From: Clostridia bacterium | Lineage (GTDB): Bacteria > Bacillota > Clostridia > Oscillospirales > CAG-272 | Direction of reading: 5' to 3' | Length of the DNA: 57,031 nucleotides | Assembly (NCBI GenBank): GCA_017415485.1 | Contig: JAFQGP010000016.1 | Coordinates: 1-57,031, forward strand | Part shown: one piece after another, positions 52,100-57,031 of the stretch | Layout: every line of letters begins with the position of its first letter | Position numbering within the stretch: the first letter of the stretch is position 1 | Program-made: the position numbers and the translations under genes | The notes under the pieces: model-generated | Database searches by the model: none | What the model was told of the DNA's origin: nothing | Seen by the model: the letters and a program-made list of their open reading frames with translations, nothing else

Positions 52100-52906
52100 A
52101 TGTCTACTTTGCTTCCCCGCACAGCGGATGCTGACGTTCGCGTCATGTCCAGCAATATTTTGTTTGATAAGACCCTCCAGGACCGCCTCCCCTTGATCGC
52201 CGACTACTATCGCGCAAGCGATGCCGATCTGATCGGTATGCAGGAGGTCAACCGCGTCGGAACCGCACTTTTTGAGACGCTTTCCGACATTTATGCTCCC
52301 GTCGCACTGCGCCACGCGGAGGATAAGCATTGCTATACCCCCATTCTCTACCGCCACGACCGTTTTGAACTGCTCGAGGGCGGAAGCGAGCTTTACCGCA
52401 GCCGCGGCACCGATACCAAGTCGATGGCGTGGGCAGTCCTTTCCGATAAGAAAAGCGGCAAAAAGCTTGCGCTGATCAACTCCCACGGCTCGCTGATCCT
52501 GAAATCCTACAACCTCGAGGCGACCAACGCCGTCGAGGGCGAGATGTGGCGCGTCGATAACGTCTGCCAGATGCTCGAAAAGAAGGACGAGCTCCGCGCA
52601 AAATACGGCGCCGACCTCCCCGTTTTCGTCACCGGGGACTTCAACGCCCACCCGGAAAGCGACTCGATCCGGAATATGAAGAAGGTCCTGCCCGACAGCG
52701 CCGATATCGCAACCATCAGCGCGACCACCGGCATCAACTCCTTCCACGGCGTCCCCGGCCGCCCCTGCCCCGAAGGTACACCCATCGACTTTGTCTTCGT
52801 CACCGATGACGCAGTAAAAATCCTCGTCCACTGCATCCCCGACGACGAAACCGCCCTCGCCATCTCCGATCACAGCCCCGTCTGCGTAGACGCGGAATTG
52901 ATCTGA
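52100..52906 (+). CDS. Endonuclease/exonuclease/phosphatase-family hydrolase
   Basis: The 268-residue protein has the EEP signature: VMSSNILFD, Glu in LIGMQEVNR, VTGDFNAHPES and SDHSPVCVDAEL. In sugar operons such proteins usually act as phosphodiesterases or phosphatases rather than nucleases. The start is ATG 52100 with AAAGGA seven bases upstream. It is last in the cluster and followed by a strong terminator. Confidence 0.9.
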   Translation: MSTLLPRTADADVRVMSSNILFDKTLQDRLPLIADYYRASDADLIGMQEVNRVGTALFETLSDIYAPVALRHAEDKHCYTPILYRHDRFELLEGGSELYRSRGTDTKSMAWAVLSDKKSGKKLALINSHGSLILKSYNLEATNAVEGEMWRVDNVCQMLEKKDELRAKYGADLPVFVTGDFNAHPESDSIRNMKKVLPDSADIATISATTGINSFHGVPGRPCPEGTPIDFVFVTDDAVKILVHCIPDDETALAISDHSPVCVDAELI

Positions 52907-52914
52907 CCTATAGA

Positions 52915-52947
52915 AAAGCCCTCTGCAGATCTTTTGCAGAGGGCTTT
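52915..52947 (+). terminator. Terminator of the sugar cluster
   Basis: AAAGCCCTCTGCA (52915-52927) pairs with TGCAGAGGGCTTT (52935-52947). Confidence 0.88.
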
Positions 52948-53049
52948 GCGATGATTTGATTCGATTGAGAAATTTGAAATTTGTTTTAATTGAAAAAACA
53001 CTATATTGAATACGCGGTATTAATTGCGGAAAATAATATAACATATATA

Positions 53050-53078
53050 TTGACAAAATAACATTGTTGTGTTATAAT
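53050..53078 (+). promoter_or_regulatory. Promoter of the AbiE-like pair
   Basis: TTGACA (53050-53055), a 17-bp spacer, and TATAAT (53073-53078), perfect consensus. Repeated TGTTATAA-type motifs (53069-53077, 53090-53097) overlap the -10 and the leader and may be autoregulatory operator half-sites. Confidence 0.85.
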
Positions 53079-53107
53079 ATAAAAAACGATGTTATAAGGA
53101 GTTGGAT

Positions 53108-54028
53108 ATGGAGCAGTATATTAAATCCGCATTGGGTTACGATATAATTTCAGAGAAATATGATATTCCGAAAAATACTCCGCGGTACTTGATTGACGGT
53201 TATTCATATAACAAATACACAATTGAAGGACAAGATTGCCTTTTTGTTGCTCCGGCAGATTTTTCTCTCGCGAACTACAAAAAGCATTATGAGAAAATAA
53301 GACAGCTTACGGGATTTATTCCTGTGCTTGCGCTTCAAGGCATCACTCCATACCAAAGGAAAACCTTGATTGAGGAACACATCCCGTTTGTTGTTCCCGA
53401 GAGTCAGATATATCTCCCGTTCCTTGCTGTTTTACTTACGGAAAAGTATAAGAATAAGCGTGAGATCGTTAAATTCACACCAACTACACAGCTTGTTTTC
53501 CTCTATCTGTTTTATAACAGCACAAAGCTCACAGCGACAGATATTGCGTTGAAGCTTAATTGCACGGCTATGTCGGCAACAAGAGCATACAAGGCTCTTA
53601 CGGATTGCGGACTATTCAGCTACGAATGCGATGGCAGAAAGAAATATATCGTGCCGAATTACAAAGGCGGAGATCTTCTACGTGCAGCGGAAGAATATTT
53701 AGTTTCTCCCAAAGAGAAATCCGTTCTTGTCCCCTATGGTACCAAAACGGACGGCATGACTGTTTCGGGACTATATGCACTCGGACAAAAAACAATGCTT
53801 GCGGTCACCGACAAAGACCGGTGCTTTGCTATACCAAAGTCGGAAGACCTTGCGGTTGACGCTGATCTTGAAGATGGCATTTTGATTGAACAATGGAAAT
53901 ATGATCCCGCATTATTGGCGCAAAACGGTATCGTTGATGATATTTCTCTGATCCTTTTGCTGAAGGATAACGGAGATGAAAGAGTTCAAGCGGAGCTTGA
54001 CGGACTTAAGAGGTATCACGAATGGTAA
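53108..54028 (+). CDS. Winged-helix protein, probable AbiEi-like antitoxin/regulator
   Basis: The 306-residue protein starts at ATG 53108, six bases after AAGGAG. A central segment (FTPTTQLVFLYLFYNSTKLTATDIALKLNCTAMSATRAYKALTDCGLF) is a MarR-like winged helix. The flanking regions are not recognised. It overlaps the nucleotidyltransferase gene by 7 bp. In AbiE systems an HTH antitoxin precedes an NTase toxin and represses the operon. The gene order here matches, but the sequence is not classical AbiEi. Confidence 0.65.
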   Translation: MEQYIKSALGYDIISEKYDIPKNTPRYLIDGYSYNKYTIEGQDCLFVAPADFSLANYKKHYEKIRQLTGFIPVLALQGITPYQRKTLIEEHIPFVVPESQIYLPFLAVLLTEKYKNKREIVKFTPTTQLVFLYLFYNSTKLTATDIALKLNCTAMSATRAYKALTDCGLFSYECDGRKKYIVPNYKGGDLLRAAEEYLVSPKEKSVLVPYGTKTDGMTVSGLYALGQKTMLAVTDKDRCFAIPKSEDLAVDADLEDGILIEQWKYDPALLAQNGIVDDISLILLLKDNGDERVQAELDGLKRYHEW

Positions 54029-54777
54029 ACGGAATAGAAAAATTCAAAGAGAAGTTTGAAAGCTTCAAAGGAAAATATACGCTTATCGGCGGCGTTGCAT
54101 GCGGACTGCTGATGGACGACGCAGGCCTCGACTTTCGCGCCACGCAGGACTTTGATATCGTACTGATTATCGAGTCAATGGATGAGGATTTTGGAAAAGC
54201 CATCTGGGACTTTATCCGTGAGGGCGGCTACAAGATCAGAGAAAAGAGTACGGGAGAGCCCGAGTTCTACAGATTCAAGAGTCCCGAGGACAGATCCTAT
54301 CCCAAAGAGATAGAGCTGTTTTCGAGAAAGAGTAAATTACTTAACTTTACGGATGAAGATCGTCTCACGCCGATACATATCTCGGATGAGATCTCGAGTC
54401 TTTCTGCAATCTTGCTTGATGACGAGTACTACTCATTCCTCTCCCACGGACTTACCGAGATTGAAGGAATACAAGTGTTAAACTATACACATATTATCCC
54501 GTTCAAAGCAAAAGCTTGGCTCGATCTCAAGGAACGCAAGGAAAACGGCGAAACTGTCGACAGTAAGAATATACTCAAGCACAAAAACGACGTCTTTCGT
54601 CTGTCACAGCTCCTTGCCGAAACGGATTCCATAATTTTAAGTGATGGAATCAAGGCTGACATGGCAAGCTTCGTTTTGCAAATGGAAAACGAAGACGTTG
54701 ACCTCAAAAACCTGAAGATCCGAGGCAATAAAAAAGACATCCTTTCTTTTATCTCGAAAGTATATAAGATTAATTAA
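54022..54777 (+). CDS. Nucleotidyltransferase, probable AbiEii-like toxin
   Basis: The 251-residue protein has the polymerase-beta-type NTase pattern TLIGGVACGLL followed by RATQDFDIVLII (Gly-rich helix and DxD metal ligands). A further segment YTHIIPFKAKAWLDLKERKE resembles the Lys-containing region of AbiEii/MenT toxins. Predicted action: transfer of a nucleotide to tRNA or another target that stops growth, counteracted by the upstream gene. A harmless metabolic NTase is the alternative. Confidence 0.7.
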   Translation: MVNGIEKFKEKFESFKGKYTLIGGVACGLLMDDAGLDFRATQDFDIVLIIESMDEDFGKAIWDFIREGGYKIREKSTGEPEFYRFKSPEDRSYPKEIELFSRKSKLLNFTDEDRLTPIHISDEISSLSAILLDDEYYSFLSHGLTEIEGIQVLNYTHIIPFKAKAWLDLKERKENGETVDSKNILKHKNDVFRLSQLLAETDSIILSDGIKADMASFVLQMENEDVDLKNLKIRGNKKDILSFISKVYKIN

Positions 54778-54913
54778 CGTAAAATCGGGAATGCCTTTTG
54801 TGAATATGAACAAGAAGATTAAAAAACAAACGAGAGCTTGATCCGGGTCAAGTCCGGAGCTTCTGTGCAAAATCAACATAAAAATCTATTCAGAATAGGA
54901 ATGAAAAATTGAA

Positions 54914-55441
54914 ATGATATATGATGAAATATATAGAAAGTTCTATCGCGTAATAGTCAATTACTCTTATCGTCGGGTAAAAGATAAGTTTTACGCGGAA
55001 GAAGCGGCGAACGAAACATTCCGCTTGCTTTGGATAGAATGGCAGACTATGAGTTTTCCCAATGAAAACGCGTTGCTGTCATGGCTGTATAAAACGGCTG
55101 CCAACAAAATTAAAGAGCGCGGGAGAGATAAGCAAGCAAATTACATACCGCTCGACAGCGAAAGCGTGCGCAACATCGTTGATCTCCGCGCCGCGGTTGA
55201 TTACGAGGAAATTGATCCACAGAGAGAGGAACAAAAGTTACTTATGTATATGTCCGAGCTCAGGTGCCGGCTGAACGAAGAAGATCAAAAGCTGTTTGAC
55301 TTGGTGATCGTCGAGAAGCAACCGTACAAGATCGTTGCCGAAGAATTGAAGATAACGCCCGATGCAGCCAAAATGCGAAGTATGCGCCTCAGGCACCGAT
55401 TGCTGCAGTTCGTCGGTGAGATAACGTCAAAATGTAAATAA
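54914..55441 (+). CDS. ECF-type sigma factor
   Basis: The 175-residue protein has sigma region 2 (FYAEEAANETFRLLWIEWQ, WLYKTAANKIKERGR) and region 4 (LFDLVIVEKQPYKIVAEELKITPDAAKMRSMRLRHRL). It is paired with a membrane protein likely to be its anti-sigma factor 102 bp downstream. It would direct transcription in response to an envelope signal. Its own promoter was not recognised in the 136-bp gap upstream. Confidence 0.9.
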   Translation: MIYDEIYRKFYRVIVNYSYRRVKDKFYAEEAANETFRLLWIEWQTMSFPNENALLSWLYKTAANKIKERGRDKQANYIPLDSESVRNIVDLRAAVDYEEIDPQREEQKLLMYMSELRCRLNEEDQKLFDLVIVEKQPYKIVAEELKITPDAAKMRSMRLRHRLLQFVGEITSKCK

Positions 55442-55543
55442 AATGTTAATTATAAAAAATAATCGTTACCATTGACCGTTTTTTGTCATTAATTGGCGAA
55501 GGCGGTGAGATTAATGTAATAAATAATAGCAAGGAGAACAAAT

Positions 55544-56398
55544 ATGGCACAACGTAGCCAAATGAATGCCAAGGAAAAGCTCGGCCGCGAGATAGATCTT
55601 ACTAATGCGTCAAAAGACGAGCTGATAGAGCATTTGTGTAAAATTATAGAATATGAAGTAGAGAAAGGGGATGATGCAGACTGCGATCTGGTCCGTGAAT
55701 GCAGCGACTGGCTCGACAAACTGACCGAGGACGAAGTGACCTTCACACCCGAGGAGCTTGAGCGAAAGCTTGCACAGATGAAAGCCGGCTCGGAATCGAA
55801 GAAGCCCGTCAAGATATGCAAAAAGGCGAAGCTTAAGACCTTTGTGCGCGTTGCCCTGATCGCGGCGGTGATCTTCGCCATCTCGCTCGTATCCCTGTCC
55901 GCTGTGGCGATGAATAAGGGGTATGGATCGGCGTGGGAGTATGTATCAGAAAATATTAGAGAAATATTTGATTTGACCAGTGGCGAGGAAATCACTGAGT
56001 CGGGTATTTCAGTAACAATGAATACGGGCACGATTGAATATAACACTGTTGATGAGTTTATAAAGAGTTGTTCATTAAATATACTCTATCCACATATGAT
56101 GCCTGATAAGGTAAAAATCGCGGGAATACATATTGTTCAAGAAGAGGATGGCAAATATTTGTTATCATTTATTATTTCCAATCCTGTATATGTATTTAAT
56201 ATTACTAATTATTCGCTGCATGATGTTTCTTGCATGGATACATATCAATGTCTGGCTATTGATGACTTATACTTTTACTATACTCAAATACAAGATAATA
56301 CTTATTATGCAATTCTTCAATATGAAGGATTTGAATACACTATACAAACACCCAATTATGATGATTTACTGATTATAATTAACAGCATGAAAGGATAA
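55544..56398 (+). CDS. Single-pass membrane protein, probable anti-sigma factor
   Basis: The 284-residue protein has about 100 cytoplasmic residues rich in charge (ELIEHLCKIIEYEVEKGDD), one transmembrane helix (about 103-124, VALIAAVIFAISLVSLSAVA), and a 160-residue outer domain that resembles DUF4367-type sensors. No zinc-binding HxxxCxxC motif is seen, so it is not a ZAS anti-sigma. Base and codon use change sharply from G/C-rich (cytoplasmic part and helix) to A/T-rich (outer domain) near 55930, suggesting domain replacement. Confidence 0.7.
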   Translation: MAQRSQMNAKEKLGREIDLTNASKDELIEHLCKIIEYEVEKGDDADCDLVRECSDWLDKLTEDEVTFTPEELERKLAQMKAGSESKKPVKICKKAKLKTFVRVALIAAVIFAISLVSLSAVAMNKGYGSAWEYVSENIREIFDLTSGEEITESGISVTMNTGTIEYNTVDEFIKSCSLNILYPHMMPDKVKIAGIHIVQEEDGKYLLSFIISNPVYVFNITNYSLHDVSCMDTYQCLAIDDLYFYYTQIQDNTYYAILQYEGFEYTIQTPNYDDLLIIINSMKG

Positions 56399-56402
56399 AG
56401 CT

Positions 56403-56786
56403 ATGAAAAAATTATTTGTTTCTTTGATAGCACTTTTGTTTGTTTTACTTATAACAATTACATCAGCCGCAAGAGAGAATATTTATACTATTAATGATGT
56501 TACAATTGTATTTTCTGAAACCTCATCTTTATCAGATGAACAAAAGGCGCTAATATCTCATTTAATTATTAACGGTACAGATAATTCTTCTACGACATAT
56601 AATCTTATGTGTACTCTATTTGGACATAATACTGCTACCGAAAATATTTCTGTTATTGAGCATTGTGTTAACGACACTCCTCCGAGATGCAGAAAAACTG
56701 TTCAGGATGTAACTATGTGCACGCGATGCGAAGAGTTAATAGATACGCATATAATCACTTCCTATTACATAAACTGCTGCGAATAA
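56403..56786 (+). CDS. Small secreted cysteine-containing protein
   Basis: The 127-residue protein has a clear signal peptide (MKKLFVSLIALLFVLLITIT) and an A/T-rich gene like the outer domain of the preceding one, from which it is separated by 4 bp. The C-terminal half carries LMCTLFGH, CVNDTPPRCRK, CTRCEEL and a terminal CC. Spaced cysteines and histidines suggest disulfides or metal binding. I do not recognise the family. Its position suggests it belongs to the sigma/anti-sigma signalling unit. Confidence 0.65.
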   Translation: MKKLFVSLIALLFVLLITITSAARENIYTINDVTIVFSETSSLSDEQKALISHLIINGTDNSSTTYNLMCTLFGHNTATENISVIEHCVNDTPPRCRKTVQDVTMCTRCEELIDTHIITSYYINCCE

Positions 56787-56936
56787 AAACTCTCTCCCAA
56801 AAACCGCCTCATTGTCTCACAAATCGAAAAAAATCGAAAAAATTCGACAAATTTTGCAAAAACCGTGGTGCGCCCCGTGTTAATTACTTAAAAAGTGTGA
56901 TATTATTTTCTCTGTTTGTGTTTGGAAAAAAAGGCA

Positions 56937-57031
56937 ATGAGAGAAGAAATGGAACATGTTTTGAAGCAAATGCTTCGCGCGCTTGCACTTGAAACACGGT
57001 CTCGTTTGGGGCTGACCCAAAAAGAAATGTC
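56937..57031 (+). CDS. XRE-family transcription regulator, 5' end only
   Basis: The frame from ATG 56937 (or ATG 56949) runs off the window end. It reads LETRSRLGLTQKEMS, the first helices of an XRE-type helix-turn-helix. The stretch 56787-56936 before it holds no gene; the fork of A-rich sequence may contain its promoter. Confidence 0.6.
   Translation, partial: MREEMEHVLKQMLRALALETRSRLGLTQKEM

Noticed and set aside
50657..53056. 799-residue minus-strand frame opposite the isomerase and EEP genes.
   Set aside because: Shadow of G/C-rich codons on the other strand; no domain is recognisable and the plus-strand genes have motifs and ribosome binding sites.
1..57031. tRNA, rRNA, riboswitch and plasmid origin signals.
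   Set aside because: I read the gaps for cloverleaf arms, T-loop sequence and known riboswitch cores and saw none I could defend; a covariance-model scan would be decisive.

Overview
The window looks like a chromosomal stretch from an uncultured gut or rumen Clostridia-type bacterium (Bacillota, Gram-positive). The pointers are GGAGG-type ribosome binding sites, occasional TTG starts, many near-perfect TTGACA-N17-TATAAT promoters, a LytTR response regulator, a SipW-type signal peptidase with TasA/camelysin-like substrates, a reverse-type rubrerythrin, a BspA-like LRR surface protein and lipoproteins with Thr/Glu/Pro linkers. Most genes are ordinary housekeeping and sugar metabolism. Intergenic regions are unusually full of palindromes and short repeats. 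No rRNA, tRNA or CRISPR array was recognised.

Layout, left to right. (1) 284-2548: serC-serA serine biosynthesis operon on the minus strand, with 114-bp direct repeats outside it. (2) 3015-9065: two minus-strand lipoprotein operons, HAD phosphatase - VanY peptidase - metallopeptidase/MORN protein, and SGNH hydrolase - two TlpA-like thioredoxins. (3) 9236-16768: an orphan LytTR regulator, a tyrosine recombinase lying between 26-bp inverted repeats, and a five-gene surface-fibre operon. (4) 16917-30405: GH2 glycosidase, zinc alcohol dehydrogenase, GDPD, MazF-like toxin, sigma factor with a long C-terminal extension, AEC transporter, ceramidase-like protein with a dehydrogenase, rubrerythrin and an HD phosphohydrolase. 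(5) 30683-36937: a 2084-residue LRR/coiled-coil surface protein. (6) 36994-40555: flavin reductase and an iron/cobalamin-type ABC importer. (7) 40846-52906: class II aldolase, DeoR regulator, and a divergent sugar operon (oxidoreductase, aminotransferase, FGGY kinase, SGNH lipoprotein, amidohydrolase, sugar isomerase, EEP phosphatase). (8) 53108-57031: AbiE-like regulator/nucleotidyltransferase pair, an ECF sigma/anti-sigma module with a small secreted protein, and the start of an XRE regulator.

The most interesting locus is 9236-16768. The recombinase gene and two overlapping, oppositely directed promoters are enclosed by inverted repeats (10029-10054 and 11104-11129) whose 5-bp centres are exact reverse complements. 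In the orientation present, a strong promoter (TTGATT-N17-TATAAT) points out of the segment into the fibre operon. Recombination between the repeats would turn that promoter towards the LytTR regulator. This reads as a self-contained DNA inversion switch that carries its own recombinase and chooses between an extracellular-fibre operon and a transcription regulator. A 21-bp-period direct repeat resembling LytTR-family binding sites sits 2 bp upstream of the -35 box of the giant LRR protein, so the regulator may control a second surface structure. The switch is inferred from sequence alone.

A second theme is the intergenic repeat landscape: arrays of unrelated perfect palindromes joined by locus-specific linkers of about 7 bp, heptamer tandem repeats, and nested inverted repeats. 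They occur in at least seven gaps between genes and have no recognisable mobilising gene nearby.
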